The notes: generated from the sequence alone by a model not told the origin. Counted from the first letter of the stretch, positions 38,390 through 52,805 are shown. The stretch is 64,000 bases of DNA from Cercopithifilaria johnstoni (GCA_916381525.1 CAKAEH010000289.1:62001-126000), one strand, 5' to 3'. A program made the numbers and translations.

Positions 38390-41300
38390 ATGTCAAAAGG
38401 TACGTCAAGTAAACGTCGACATGGCTGCAAAACTCTGCATGAACAAAGTGGTACGACTTCAGATTATATCAGACCATCCGCCACGGGTTCTAGTAGTTCC
38501 AGTGCAAGTCTATGTCCTCTAATCTTTAATGGACCATCATTACCTGGTATGATGAATTTTACTTATTAAATTCATGATACGTTTGCTGAGATGGAATTTT
38601 ATTCCCAGAGTTTCTGTGCTTTTTCGCATTAAAGAGTAGAAATTAAAACTCTCATTCATGTTAAAAGGCGTTATGTGAGTTGCTGACACTTTCTTTGATC
38701 TCTTGATGTAGATTGTATTCATTTGGAAATAGCCTATTGTGTAGAATTACTGCATCCAGAAAACTAGCGCCTAAAATTTTTTCAAAGTTGCTAGATCTAT
38801 TTTGCATAAAATAATTTGGAAACTTTTACTCAATTACTGCTCTGTCTTAGGTGGCGATGTAAATCGCTCCCCTCCGGAAAGTATGCCTTGTGAGCCATCC
38901 ACTTCGAATGTTTCCAATCAGGTTGCCGCTGAAACTCCTCATTTGAGTGAGTAGTTTTAATTTTTCAAAAGAAGTTTCTCTGCTTTTAAATTTGAAATCT
39001 CTTGATCTGAATTATTTTTGATCTAAAATTTCTTATATTACATGAAAAAAGGGCTATTGTTTTAGTAAATGTTACATAGCTTTTCTTAGATTTTCAAGTA
39101 ATACTTCTTAAAAAGAATAGTGTTTGCCAAGTTTATATTTTATTTGCAAATACAGATTCGGAAGTTTTATTACCTGTTCTCCCAACAATGGATACAACTG
39201 GACCGTTGGGTAATTTAGATGACAACAATCATTGCTACGTTGGTTTAGTCAATCAGGCAATGACTTGTTATCTGAATTCGTTGATACAAACATTGTATAT
39301 GACACCTGAATTCCGAAATGCAATTTATGGGTAAGTGAAAAATTAGTGATTGCAGTTCTTTATTTTCAATAAAAAAGGGAAATTAACGTGACCGAAATAT
39401 TTCGCGAATATTTATAAGTTATATTTATAGATGGAAGTTCACCGGTTCTGAAGCTGCGGAAGCTAGAAGTATCCCATGCCAGCTGCAAAAATTGTTTTTG
39501 CTACTACAAACCAGTGATCGTGAATCATTGGAAACCATTGATTTGACTGCCTCTTTTGGTTGGAGCAATTCAGAAGGTAGTTTTTTATATTCAAGTTTGA
39601 ACCCTATAATCGCGAGTTTTTCTTTTCTCAAAAATTTTCAGGTCTTCTTTTTTACTAATTGACTTCTGTTGATTGCATTTTATGCTTTAGCTATCCTGTG
39701 AACGTTTGAAGCTAAAAAATATCCTTATTGTTTTTTTTGCTCGTAAATTTTTATTTTTCTTACAGCTTACGAGCAGCATGACATCCAGGAGTTATGTAGA
39801 ATAATGTTTGATGCGCTGAAGCAGAAATGGAGCAAAGCAGACGCTAGTTTTCAAGAGCTATACAGGTTAAATAAAGGAGCATTTGTTAAATAACACTTAA
39901 CTAGTTTAGTAACTTTTGTTAAGCAGCACTTAACTATATGCTCTTTGCTTCAAGAATTTGGAATTTTATAATAATATAAATCGGTTTTAAGGGGTACCAT
40001 GGAAGATTTTGTCAAATGTCTTTTCTGCCAAAAGGAAAATGTTAAGCAGGATGAATTTCTGGATTTGCCATTAGCAGTGAAGCAGTTTGGTGCCAGTGAT
40101 GCCTTCAAAAGCGTAGTAAGCTTTGTGTATGTGCATTGTGTAACGACTTACTTACACCTTATTATTTGCTTCGTTGAATTAACTTTTATAGGAAGAAGCA
40201 CTTCATGCGTTTATCAGGCCGGAGGTGTTGGAAGGAAGCAATCAGTATTATTGTGAAGGATGCAGAAGAAAGCAGAATGCATTGAAAGTAAGATATTTAG
40301 ATAGTTTTCGAAATAGTTTAACTGTGCTCAATTATCTTGGACAGCAAATTACACTGATTTAGCAGTTAGTAGCATGGATCCATGGACGTTTTGAAAGAAT
40401 TTAGGCTAACTTCTAAAGTTAAGGTAACGCCTTATTTTTTAATACATGTGCTTATTTATTCTGGACCGTTATTTAATGAATTTATTTCTGTATCTAGGGT
40501 CTTTCACTTCATGCGCATGCTAATAAAAATACTGTTTTACTTGTTTGTTCATTTAACAACAATCTCTTTCATGATTATTTCATCTATTCTTGCTGGAATC
40601 GATTATAGGGTTTGCGAATAATAAAATTTCCGTATTTGCTCTCAATTCAACTCAAACGTTTTGATTTTGATTGCAACACACTTCATCGCATCAAATTAAA
40701 TGACAAGTACGTTTGTGTGTTTTTTCTTCAATACCATCGTATCGGGATATATGTTGGCTATTTAATCTGATGATTTTCTAAGGAACCCTTAAATTGTTTT
40801 AGAATGACGTTCCCGGCACTACTTAATTTGAATGAATTCGTTTACGATGCAACAAAAAGTGAACCACCAAAGAAGATGAGTTGGGCATCAGCAGTCTCAA
40901 TGCCAAGGTTTTCTTTGCTTCTTGTCTCAGTTGTGTACTGAATTATTTATATGTCTCTTATTTCATGTAAATTTATATGTTGTAATTTATAATGTTATTG
41001 TTCGAAATAATTGCCTTTGAACTTCCCTCATTTTTTATTTTTTACAGGAAAAAAGATGAACCAACAACATCAAAACCAAATTTATGCGATTACGGTAACA
41101 ATTTTCGAAAAAAATTGAGAAGTTTTGAATTCATTTATAGAAATATCTAGTTATTTACTGCATCCTACTATATGATTTGCGTGCTGGTTATAGACCATTG
41201 CTGGTCAAACGATGATCTTGTTTTTAACACACTGATTAAATTATCAGTGCTTAAAATGTATTGGTATTCTTGAAATGTATTAAAATGCCTTAATTAATTA

Positions 41301-44300
41301 GTGTCTCGTGCGGAACAGAATGATGGTCACTTGGACGAACAAGAAATTGATATGTTACTTAAAAGAGATGGCCCATTTCTCTATGAATTATTTTCGGTTA
41401 TGGTCCATCAAGGAAATGCTTCAGGAGGCCATTATTTTGCATATATTAAGTGAGTTTTAGGGCTTTGTAATCTTGCTTTTTTGAATGGTAAGATTTGTTA
41501 AAGGGAATTGCTCTCATGAACAACGAAACGAACGCTCGCATTATTTTTTATCATTATTACATTTGAATTCTTGTGGAAGGCCATATTGCATATTAGTATT
41601 AATATTTGAGATGTTTATAATACCTGTTTTAGAGGCATCATTTTATTATCATTAGCTCTGCGCTGATGTTGGACAGTTTTCTCAATTTTAACGGGTAAAA
41701 TATTTTAGATGATGGGATATCATTCTGCACATTTTTTAGGAATATGGATCAGGATAAATGGTTTTGCTTTAATGATAGTAGCGTAACCTCTGCTTCAATT
41801 GAAGACATTCATCGTACATTTGGAGGATTTTCTGGTGGCTGGTCATCGGGAAACACGAACGCTTACATGTTAATGTATAGACAGGTTTTCTTTCTTTTTT
41901 TAAAGCGAACTGTCGAAATTCAGGAACGATTTTTATTTTCATTGACATTTTTACTATGAAAGGGATGGAACCGGTAGTTCTTAACGGAGTTTTTCCAGAT
42001 TGATCGTAAGAGAAATGCGAAATTCGTGAGGACAGGTGAATTGGCAGATCATCTTCTGGAACGCTTGAAACGATTTGAGGAACAGGAAGAAGAGAAACTT
42101 CGGGAAAAGCAATATAGAGAATCGCTTGTTTCGGTAAAACCCGTTTATATAATATGTTTTCTATGTCTTATACGTTTGTTTTTAATGTTCTATGTTTGTT
42201 TTTGCTTAGATGCCTTACTACGTTTATAACTGTGTTACGGATTCAAAGACCAGACAAATTTTAAATGTTTCTTCAGTGTTTGTGATTTATTATCATCGTT
42301 AGAATACAAGGTTATGTCTCAATTTCAGGTTAACGTTATGTTTAATGGGGCTCATATCATATCAGACGTTGCTAATCTAACGGAAGCAATAAAATTCCCA
42401 TATACGGCGAAATTGTCCGAAATTTACGATACAGTTTTTCAAACATTCTGTGCTAAGACTTCGATTTCAGCTTCTGATGTTCGCCTGCTATTGTGCAAAG
42501 ATTTTACTTATTCGATTATACGTTCATTCACAGAAAGTGAAATGCAAAAGGTGATCGCTACAAAATGCATAATAAGTACTTTTGTACTTTGTAAAAATAT
42601 CAAAAGATCATTTTCTTTTATTTTTATGCTCTTTTCAATGTTAAATTGAAATTGCTTATGTACATGAAATCCGTTTGCTGCAATTTTCCTGCTTCACTGT
42701 TGTTGAATAATTCTTCTTTTACAGAATAAGTTATAGAAACAGAATATATTAAGAAAGAAAGAAATTGGGAAATTACCGAAGTAATAAGCAAGAAAATTTC
42801 AGACATTGGAAGAAGTATATCCTGGATGTTCCGTGAAAAGCTTATACCGTCCAATCGTATATTTTCTGTTAGATGTAAAATTGTCTGAAATAGAACAATT
42901 TTATCATATTTATGAGGAGGAATCAGTTGGTACAGTAAAATTGATCGCTCTTAATATTGAAAATGGAACCTTCCTGCCAGCATATCAAATGCAATATCAT
43001 GATAACGAAACAATGAGCATGATAAAGCAGAAATTGGGACAGGTATCAGCTATCTTTATATTAGCGATTTTACCATAAATTCTGCACTATACTGAAAAAT
43101 AAATTTTTTTAGATTTTCAATCTTTGTGAAAACAAGGTCCACAACTTGCGATTAGTAGTTGACAAAGGAATTGCTGCATCACCGACAATGGTGTTGCTCG
43201 ATGATGACCGTTTTATTTGTGCACAAGCTCTACTAAATGTTACAAATGTTAAGGTAAACATATGAAACTGCCAGAAATTTTATCTTTCAGCGAATTATTC
43301 TCATTTTTATAATATTTAGTTGTATGTGGACGCCGGTGGGGATGGATATGCAACAGATGAAGATCGAAAAGTTGATTTTGATCAATCAAAAATGTTCGCA
43401 CTTTTGGAAAGAAGAAATCATGCAAAGATATTAATGATAAGCCTTCCTACACCAGGTATATTAATTTTGCTCACTCATATATTTTATGCAGAAAATATGT
43501 TCATGTATATTATATATTCCTGTAATATTTCTATTTTTTTTTATTTTTTATGTTTATATTTATGTGAGCTTGTTTTTCTGCTTATTTTCCCACAGTAGGT
43601 AAAAAGAGTTGCCATGTTTGAAATGAACAAGCTTTTATATTCGTACTTATGCTTCCAGTGAGCACATTTTATGTCGGATTCTTAATTAAACTTATTTAGA
43701 TGATTACGTTCATGCTGGAATTATTCCACCAGTTTCACATGACACTAGTCGTTCGACAACGCCGATAGGAAGTATGCCTGCTGACACGAACACAACGACT
43801 TCCTCGGGATCTTGTTCAACAGTTATTGACTTACATAGTATTCTTGCTTCAGGCGTAACAGAAACACTTGCGATGAAGCAAACAACTCCCTCAATGGCCA
43901 GTAGTCATTTGTCGTCGGTAATTTCCGAGGAGGATAATAATGGCCCGTGCTTGGTAAGTATTGTGTATGAAATCACCGAAGCTATCAGTTTTTCATTATT
44001 CATCTTTAGATAAGTTAGATTATCATATTAGTTCTGACGTGGCTCCATGTTCTGTGAAGAGGAGGATAACACATGGCTGTGAGTACTGGACTGTGAGTCA
44101 TTCAGTAGTCTCTTGGTGAGTGCTGTGTGCAGAAATGCCCGTTTAATTTCTGAAAGTACTTTACGGTAGGACCTGTGAAACTGTTTCCATTAAATTTGTC
44201 GGTTCGTTGGTGATGGCTGTTACATTGGTGTGCTTGTAATGGTAGGATTTTGATAACTTGTTTCCGTTCTGTTATTGAATGTGAGAATTAAGGACGGTGA

Positions 44301-47266
44301 TGGTGATATGGATTCTGTAAGCGCGACATGTACCCCAATGGTATCACCGGTTGTATCTGATAGCGACGATACTGCTGATATTGCTATCAGGGATTCCGCT
44401 GTTGACCGAATAAGCCGTTACGAAGTAAACTTTTACACAAATTTAGTCTTTTCATCTATTTGTACTTCTATGGTTTTTATGGAGATCGAATTACTTCATT
44501 TTTTATATTTTCATGTTTCCTGGTATCCATTTCTATTCCAGCGAACATATGATGCAGTTATGGCAGCCTCAGAACAAAAACGGCTATTTGAAATGGAGAG
44601 TACAGTGGAAGTTGAAGCAAGTACTGCAGGCTCCTCTGGTGATACACTTGTAGGTGGTACACACACATACATTTCTGGAACAACACAGTCTAGTTTTGAT
44701 GTTATCATTCGGAAATCACGGATGAAATCACCTAATGGTTAGTTTGAATGGTTCAAAATTTATACGTCCTTTTTAACGGAACATTAATAAACAATGGTAT
44801 CATCTTAATCATTTCCAAGCTCTGTTTTACTAGTTTTAGTTCATCATCTCCCATTATGATTCGTCATAAGTTATGTTTGCCCGATTTTGGATTCAAACTG
44901 ATGCTTTGGAGGAACTGTCTTAAGAACTATCATTTATTTAGACGTGGAAGTAGATGTGGACGATCGACAACTAGTGATTCACATGAAACAATGGTTGTCA
45001 TCAATAATCGGAGTCGATATGAATGAATTTGTTATTCTTAAGCATTATAGTGCTGAAGACGCTGATGGTTATGAAAATGTTATTAATGAAACGGAAACTA
45101 TTCATGACGCTTACTACGCTGTTTATAAGGTGTGATGTGAATTAAATTAATATCATGAAAATGAATTAATGGTATTTTTGGAAGGACTGGAAATGCAGTA
45201 CATCGGATATCGAGTGCAATGCAAATGTCATTAAGTTGTAAATAGTTTTTGCGGAGATGCTGAAATCTCTATCTACATAGGTTTTTTTGACGAAATATCG
45301 ATTGCGATATTTTGTTTAATTCGTGTTGATTAAACGGTCTTGCGGAGATGCAGAATTCATGATATGGAAGAAGAGCTAAAACTCAAGCGGTAATATGTGG
45401 GAACTTCCTTTTTCGGTGCTCCCTTTGATTTTTCATGTTTCGGAGATTTTTTTTGGAAAATTAAAGAGAGTTTAAAAAAATAACGTATGTATTATAGCTG
45501 TCAGTGAAATTGCGTTCGCCGCTAAAAGAGAATGAGAAATTGATGCGGATTATCAGGTTTGATCGTGAAAATGCTGATGTAAGTTATTTTACAAGTACAT
45601 GTTTATTCATGTTCATGAACATTATCTGGACGCAAAGATTTTTTTTTTGATTTTAGCAAGATAAGTGGCCTACATTGTTCAGTATTCCGGCTACTGTCGA
45701 CATGCTAATACGTACATTATTGATCCGTTGTCAGGAGCAGATGAAGAAGGTGTATGCTACAAAATACGACCTTAGCCAGTAAGTAAATCAAACTGCCCCA
45801 ATTTAAAATTGCTAGACATTTCGTCCGATTCATCTTTTTTTTCGTCTCTCTTATATAGTCTATAAAATATGTGATAGATTTGCTGTTACTTTGTACCACA
45901 AATGGGTTTTTGGAAGTAAATTATGATATTAGCTATTATACCATTCCTTCTAGTACTTATTGTTTAGATTTGTAATGCTGTAAAAAGCAGGCAAACAAAC
46001 AGCAAGCAAAGTAGATGTATTTACTCATACGAGCTTTGTATTTTATTTGTTGAAGTTGCCTTGTTAATATGATATAATGTTGCTCTCATTTCAAAGGTTA
46101 CGATTGCGAGAAGTGATTGTTGGTAGCGGAGCTCCAGTACTGTTTCCGAGTGACCAGCTCGGCCGACGTGGTCACGAGTGGAACAAAAATTTGTATTTAC
46201 AAATCCTTTCAGGTTAGACATACTTAGTATAACAAGCATCAAATTTTTTTCCCATTTGTGCTAGCAGGAGGTCTTTAAGAAGCCCATTTCAATACGTGTG
46301 ACATAGTGCAACATTTTTTGCAGATGAAGAAGTTGCGCGAGCAAAAATGCATACATCAATATCTTATCCTGTGATGGTTAGACGTTGGAAATCGTCAGTG
46401 CCAGAAGTGACATCTTTGGTTGAACTGATGGTTCCAGTAGAAAAACAGGATCAGATCGTAGCACTTAAAGAACAGATTTCTTTTCACTATCGTGTGCCAT
46501 TCGATCAAATCCAACTATCAGAGGTAATATGTTCCGCTCTTTCCTCAAACTATTCGTCGTCTTAAATACCATCTAGTCCACGTAGTAATTGGAAAATATA
46601 AAATCAGTTGATTACTGGGTGTCTTGATCAGTGATGTGAACTTCTAAGTTACTTCTTTTATATAATTTAATAGCTAAAAATAAAGATCAATTATGTTTTA
46701 TGCTCATAATTTAACGAACTCATTTTTGTAGGCATTTCCAACAACTTCATGGAGTAAATGGCCATATACAAAAGATAGAGTTGATTTGTATGAAAACGTT
46801 TGTTTCACCAATGATGTAGCTCCAGCTAGCGGAACATTCAATGGGAAGCTGATCTACTTTAAGTAAGTTTTTGTAGAATATGTTTTTATAATCTTAAATC
46901 AATTCTAGGATTTCTTAGCCAAGTTGCAGTTGATTATTAGACTTTTTTCAAGTTCACACCAGATACTTTTATTGGAATTTTGCAGTAATAATCGTAGATG
47001 AAGCATAGAAGGCTGTCTAATTCAATTTACAGAGAGAAATGTCCGAAGTCAAGTTATTTGGCTGCTTCTGTTCGGGATCAGTGATGAGTTATATGATTAC
47101 TTTTTTTAGGTTAGCTAATGAGAAAGTGCGACAGTTAACAGAAGAGGAGAAACGTACGTTGAGATATAAAGACAGTGCTGGAAAACTTGGAGATGCTACC
47201 ATCTTCCGAAGAAAGGAAAGACCGCTAAGGATACAATTGTCGACTAGTATCACGGAAGACGATTAA
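38390..47266 (+). CDS. USP47: USP47-type ubiquitin carboxyl-terminal hydrolase
   Basis: This cysteine protease removes ubiquitin; human USP47 stabilises DNA polymerase beta in base excision repair and acts in other pathways. I assembled 27 coding exons, all in phase, into 1295 residues (human 1375). First exon 38390-38546; catalytic exons 39156-39330 (Cys box YVGLVNQAMTCYLNSLIQTL), 39431-39576, 39766-39865 (YEQHDIQELCRIMFDAL), 39992-40115 and 40192-40287 (zinc-finger pairs CLFC and CEGC), 40609-40706 (LLSIQLKRFDFD), 41302-41449 (ELFSVMVHQGNASGGHYFAY with the catalytic His), and 41740-41884 (WFCFNDSSV, TNAYMLMYR). A charged coiled-coil-like segment follows (LLERLKRFEEQEEEKLREKQ). The C-terminal half is a series of ubiquitin-like modules with a Ser/Thr-rich linker (43700-44424), ending in 47110-47266 (RPLRIQLS). 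Poly(A) signal AATAAA at 47346-47351. The USP fold and triad are intact. Confidence 0.95.
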
Positions 47267-48865
47267 GGAAATGTGTTATTTATTCATTTGTTCTTTTCTT
47301 TCACTTATGGTACATGTCAAAAAGAGATTTTTGTTTGAATTATCCAATAAAATGACTTACAAATGGTAGGAAAAGTGACTGCAGTGCTGCTGCTGCTGTG
47401 ATTTATTACCTCTGATTGAAATTGATTTGAAATTACTGTTCATCGATTTTGATTATTTTTAGGCACCAGTTATAAGTCTTATCTCTGTATAGAATGAGAA
47501 GTTTAGGAATAATAAGAGTATTGATTTTTTAGAGGATAGTCTGCACAACCATATGTACAGTTCATTCAGTGCCTATTGCTTTATCTCATGTTTTTATGCA
47601 TTATTGTTTCTGTATTCATCTCATATCGTGATTATTGTACTATTCTTGTTGCTGATGTTTTCGTTTCAGCAAATCCTTTTTTTAAGAGGACGTTTCTATC
47701 CATATATTCATCTCAGTAACTTATATCGTTTTCTAAAAAATTCTCGACCTTCTGAATTGAATTATTCAAGGATTGTGTCGCTTTTGTCATACGGGATTCA
47801 CTGATTTTTCATTATTAATTGTTTCTTTTTGTTTCGGCCAAAAAGTTTCGCTTCTCGATAGCCATGCTATATTTACACACTCGCTTTACTACTCTAATAA
47901 CGGATGTTTTACCGTCATAATCAGTTTAGATGTTCAACAGACAGAAGCAACCCCTAATGATTTTTTTTTCGTTTTTACAATTTTTCTCCTTTACTTAATT
48001 TTCACAGAATCAATATTGATGGTAATTGTTGCTTGAGATTCATCTCTATACCTAATCATGGTGTTATTAACAGTTGTGGTTCATTGGAAGCTTCTGCATC
48101 ATCATTTCTTCTCTCAAATTCATCTTACCACTGATTTTCTTGTCTCTTGGACATAGTCATACTTCTTCATGTAAACAACCCCATACGAACTTTTCAAATC
48201 TTAATGTTAAATAAAACCAGACTTGGTGGTAGGCAGTGCTCCTTATATCCTCACCCTCTCGCAATATTACTACCTTAATCAATCTACTAAGCATACAATT
48301 TTCGAGGTTTATCGTGGCATGAAAGAGCCGCCTGATTCAAGTTGTCAGTAATCAGTAATGATTCCGTGAAGCAATTTGTTGCCTATGGGTTTTTCGTTCT
48401 GCATGTTTGTATATTGTATGTCGTGCTTGTTATGGGAGTTAATAGTTGTGTTAAATGAATTATTTTGCTATTTGTGGTGTTTGTTAAAAGCAACTCGATA
48501 TGCATATTATTCCTGTACAAACCACGTGGAAGGTTACATAAATATGCGTGTTAGATGTGTTAGATTACAACTTTATGGTTAGCTGATATGTCATAAAGAT
48601 ACACCTGCAGTGTTTTGAATTATATTACCTGCATCATGAAATAATTAAAAGGTTGTCGATTACATCTTTCATCTTATTTCATTAGAGCACGACAGTGCGT
48701 GGTAACAACAAAAAACATGTGATGACCGTCGTCACCATTGTGAAGAAAAGATTCAAATGAACGATGGTTGTTACATTAAGTTTTGACGGAATACTGGTAG
48801 CAGTTTAGAGTTAAAAGTAGGAAGTCATCTTGTTACAGACATTGTTTCAAACAGTGGGTTTACTT
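47267..48865. other. Convergent intergenic region, T-rich
   Basis: Lies between the USP47 gene (plus) and the Gly/Tyr-rich peptide gene (minus), so it holds both 3' ends. It is T-rich, and the F/L/I/Y-rich plus-strand ORFs here (47553-48036, 48376-48582) follow from that composition. No feature seen beyond the USP47 poly(A) signal. Confidence 0.55.
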
Positions 48866-49460
48866 TCATCCATAGAAGCCGCCGAGACCGCAGCAACTCA
48901 TACCGAAACCATGCAGACCAGTGCCGTATAAACCATAACCACCAATCCCGCCATAATTTCCGTAACCACCAATCCCGCCATAATTCCCGTAACCACCAAT
49001 CATGCCGTAATTTCCATAACCATAACCATAACCGTAACCATAACCTAAATTAATTAATAACTTTGTAACGATTGTAATAAGTTGGTAATATAGCAGGAAA
49101 AGGAAGTTTGAACTATCATAGCTGATATACGTTAAAGCTTTTCCATTTTAAAGGATTTCCAGTTAAGTGCTCTATGAACACTTTTATTCGTTAAGTTTAG
49201 ACCCTGTTTATTGTGACGTAGACTTTCATTATTTCAATCAAGTTAGTTAAAACTTGGAAATTGGATTTAACCATTTGTGCCAAATGATTTAATATTTGGA
49301 TTAAATTACTTAAATTACTGGTGCAACTAATAGTAGTGAATAAATAATCAACCATACCGCCGCCGCATCCAAGCATACCGAATCCACCACAACTGCCAAA
49401 AAACTGTCCTTCGGCAACGGATAATAAAAGAAGTGACAATGTTAGTTGTACCATTCGCAT
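48866..49460 (-). CDS. Small secreted Gly/Tyr-rich peptide
   Basis: Two exons (49460-49358 and 49044-48866) join in phase to 93 residues. A signal peptide (MRMVQLTLSLLLLSVAEG) precedes QFFGSCGGFGMLGCGG and then a mature region almost wholly of G, Y, N and I: repeated GYG dipeptides followed by three nine-residue repeats of the type GGYGNYGGI. It ends CCGLGGFYG. Such peptides in nematodes include Gly/Tyr-rich antimicrobial peptides of the NLP/CNC type and cuticle or eggshell glycine-rich proteins; which one is not decidable here. Four cysteines near both ends are unusual for NLP/CNC peptides. A TTTCCATAG acceptor just upstream of the ATG fits trans-splicing. Confidence 0.8.
48937..49017. repeat. 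27-bp tandem repeat, three units, coding
   Basis: Three units (48937-48963, 48964-48990, 48991-49017) encode the nine-residue repeat of the Gly/Tyr-rich peptide. Units one and two differ by one base; the third is more diverged. The unit length keeps frame, so copy number can vary without a frameshift. Confidence 0.9.
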
Positions 49461-50967
49461 AATCACTCACTCTATGGAAAGTAATTTTCCTCGATTTTAT
49501 CGTCCAGTTAGTAAGAAGATGAAATGTTTGTACAATTATATATATATACTTTGTTGTGAATAACTTACTAGTTTCTTGCCATTGTATGATCTTTGTTGAA
49601 GTAAGGTATGTATTGAATTTTATGCAAATAAAAACACGAGCGAGAGATTTATTAAATTCAGTACTTGAAATGTATATTGTATCATTATTTTTATTGTATA
49701 AGCAATACATTTAAGTACTACTTGCTATTACTGCTACTGTCATCACTATTATTATACTATTCTATGGATCTATATAATAAATCTCTTCACTTTAATGTTG
49801 TTACCTTACGATGGCTTTTTTTTGTCTTATTTCTATAATAAATTTTTAACGAAATTGTTAAAATCACGACTGAGAATTCTTCTCTTTATTCTTTGCTGTT
49901 GAATTCTGTATATTTATCACTAAATGTTTAAGTTTACCGTTTTTTTTCTCACAGTTATACGATAGGATAGAATAAATTAACAAACAATGATTTTATTTCA
50001 TTTTCGTTTTTCAATTACATAGTTTGTATTCATTATGTAATATATCACATCATTTATCCTGAAGATCAATAAGATAGATTAGCATTAAAATACAACCGAG
50101 TAAATATTGTACAATGTTTAGAAAAGATAGAATGATAAGGGAGTATGGACATTGGAAGCGCATAAATCACCGCCGAATGAAGTAGTTTTATAACTTATTC
50201 GTGAAAGCTAAAGCAAGCAAATTATGCTTTTATCATTGCAATATACTAATAACAAGTGAGTTTTGTATAACTATTAGTTAAAGCTCCGCAACACTTATCC
50301 AGACGTTTATTTATTTGTATGATCAGTGAATAGTGGATGTTATTTTGATTATTTGTACCTTCCATCATCTTTTTCCATTACTCGTCATTTCCGCCATCTG
50401 ACATTTCCATCTGTTACTTTGGTATTATCTGGTGAAAGTGGCTATGACTTCATTATTTTTACTTTTCAAATCTTCTGTCACCTTCAATTGCTATCAGTCC
50501 TTTCTGTTATTGTGTCTTATCAGTGAATAAAGAAGTTTGACAAAGTTATTTGTTGGTTGATTGACATGTCATTCGATAATATAAGTTCTGATAGGTTATA
50601 TGCGGCATAGAATACCTCATCAATGAAACTTTCATGACATTGGAACAAATTTTCATTATTATTCCTTTTCCTCACTTACCCCAACACGAAAATTCATACT
50701 GTAATCTGTTTCTTTCAACACCTTTAAATACAATGTAAGGTTAGAACGGTAGCACATTGCTTTTCATTATTGTCAATCAAAATATATTACTATTACTATA
50801 TTACTATTACTACTACTACTACTGCTGCTGTTTGCCGGATGGTTGCAAATTGAAAGGAGGAAGAACCGGCTCTTTTTCATCGTTTTCACCCCTCTTTACC
50901 TTTCAAATCGCGCTTGGTATGTCGCTTGGTATGTCATTGCACATACTTATATGTTGTGTGTGTATGT

Positions 50968-50989
50968 CTATATATATATATATATATAA
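50968..50989. repeat. (TA)n microsatellite
   Basis: A run of TA dinucleotides directly following a TG-rich stretch (GTTGTGTGTGTATGTC). Confidence 0.9.
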
Positions 50990-51465
50990 ATTGAACATGT
51001 CTTACATGAAGCTTAACCCAAGTTGTTCTTCACTTCTACTTCTTTATGAAATAGATTAGAACGTGGGTAATGTGAAAGAGAAAGAGAGAACAAAGGGAAG
51101 AGAACCCTCTCGAGACACTGCCACAAATGTCAACCTTGTGTCGTCATTATCAGCAATAGTGTGCGCGGAACTGTCACATACACATATACTTGTGCCATTT
51201 CATAACAATAACATTATCATTGTCATCTTCATCCTGTCATTCATTATTGTCATTAATATTATCATTTATCATCACTACAGTTGTGATACTGAATCGGGGA
51301 GAGGAAGAGGTAAATTACTTCAGGAAAAGAGTGCATTCTCATCCTTTTCAAAACAAATATTTTTCCATCGCTTGACAAGAAGAAAAATTCTACCATCCTA
51401 TTTGCATTGTGGCCATTGAAATAAACAAGTATATTTGGACTTCTTGCATTCGCTAAAAGGTATGC

Positions 51466-51469
51466 CTGT

Positions 51470-51516
<47 letters not shown>

Positions 51517-51530
51517 CGTGTGTGTGCGTG
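51466..51530. repeat. (TG)n microsatellite
   Basis: Almost uninterrupted TG dinucleotides with a few TGCG variants near the right end. It lies in the intergenic region 3 kb upstream of the receptor gene. Confidence 0.95.
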
Positions 51531-52805
51531 ATCCTGTTTTAACTTTTCATTCGTTAGGTTAGGTTGATATTGAAATCAATGGCGCCACGACGACGAAACT
51601 CTTTTTAACCATACCTAATCCCCGTTCTCGCCCCCGTCCTTCGCTTCTATGCACCTTCGCCTCCCTTTCAATTAACTGTTTTATTCATTTTGGTATGCTT
51701 ATCAAAGCAGTTGTTTTGTTGTACCGCATACTTGCACTACCAAGAACTAAGTGATAGGAATAGAAAGAGAAATGGTTGCAGGATGGCAGTATCGATTTAT
51801 TTTCCTCTATTTAATTAAACAAAACATTTGATCAGTGTTGGCTCGCAGTTTTTCAAGAAGAAAAAAGTCCAAAGTCCAAATTAATTTTCTTTTTTTCCAT
51901 TCCTAAAGATATCCTCGGAGATTTATCCATGCGGGCAGGACAAAACTAAAGAATTATTCTGATAGAACATTATCTGAGCATTTCCTTGGTTTCAAAAAAA
52001 AAATCCAGCTTTATTTGATTGATTCCAAAAATCTAAATTTTAATGAATTCTCATCCACTTTTGTTTAACATGCAATTCTGGGTGGTGTGTGGGCGGTATT
52101 AGTATATTCTACTGTGGCGGGGTAAGGAGACGGGACGATATAGGTTGTTGTTTTCTTGGAGCTGTCGCGGGAAGCGAGAAGAAGGGAGAGTGTACGCTTG
52201 CGGAGAGGTTCGTTGTAAAGTTTTCCGTTTTGCAAGAAACAGGGATGAAATAGCTACGTAATTTATGAATTCATGTTCGGTGTAATGTGGAAGTGTCCGT
52301 TTGTTCGCCTCCTGCAGCTTCGCTTAACTTTGTATCATTGGCTCTGTTAGCATCGGAGCGATAGGCTCTTTTTTTTCACATGAGTGAATGTTCCGTTTCA
52401 GTCTGAAATCACTTTCACAATGCATCAATTTAGTGCTTTCAGAAAAGTTCTCTCTTCCTTCATATCAATTTCTTATTACTCCCAAAGGTCACCCGACATT
52501 TTGTAAGAAGGAATGTGTACGCCACTGTGAGATTTTCATCTTTTTTTGTTTAATTAACAGAAACTAAAATAAGTTAAAGAAAGTGCTGGGAAAAGAAAGG
52601 AGTATGTATTGGAGAGGAATTTCCGAGAAATGGGAATACTAAGGATGGATGATGAAAAGTGTAAAATGGGAAGGCTTCCTGTATGCTAGCATGTTTATGT
52701 TACCGGAAATTGAAAGTCGTTGAATGGTTGATTGGGAAGTATGTTAAACTTAGGGAAGGGTATTGGTAGAGGGCGGGGAGCGGGTGAAGAAATGAAGAAG
52801 AGGTA

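Noticed and set aside
44030..44110. Segment GAGGAGGATAACACATGG resembling the end of the preceding USP47 exon
   Set aside because: The match is limited to a few codons and lies in an intron with no open frame or splice sites; probably chance.
47553..48036. Hydrophobic plus-strand ORFs resembling membrane proteins
   Set aside because: F/L/I/Y richness is explained by T-rich DNA after the USP47 poly(A) signal. No splice structure or family motif.
51063..51419. 118-codon plus-strand ORF in the spacer
   Set aside because: Its composition follows local low-complexity DNA (poly-I and TCAT-type repeats), it has no motif, and the strong TG microsatellite lies next to it.
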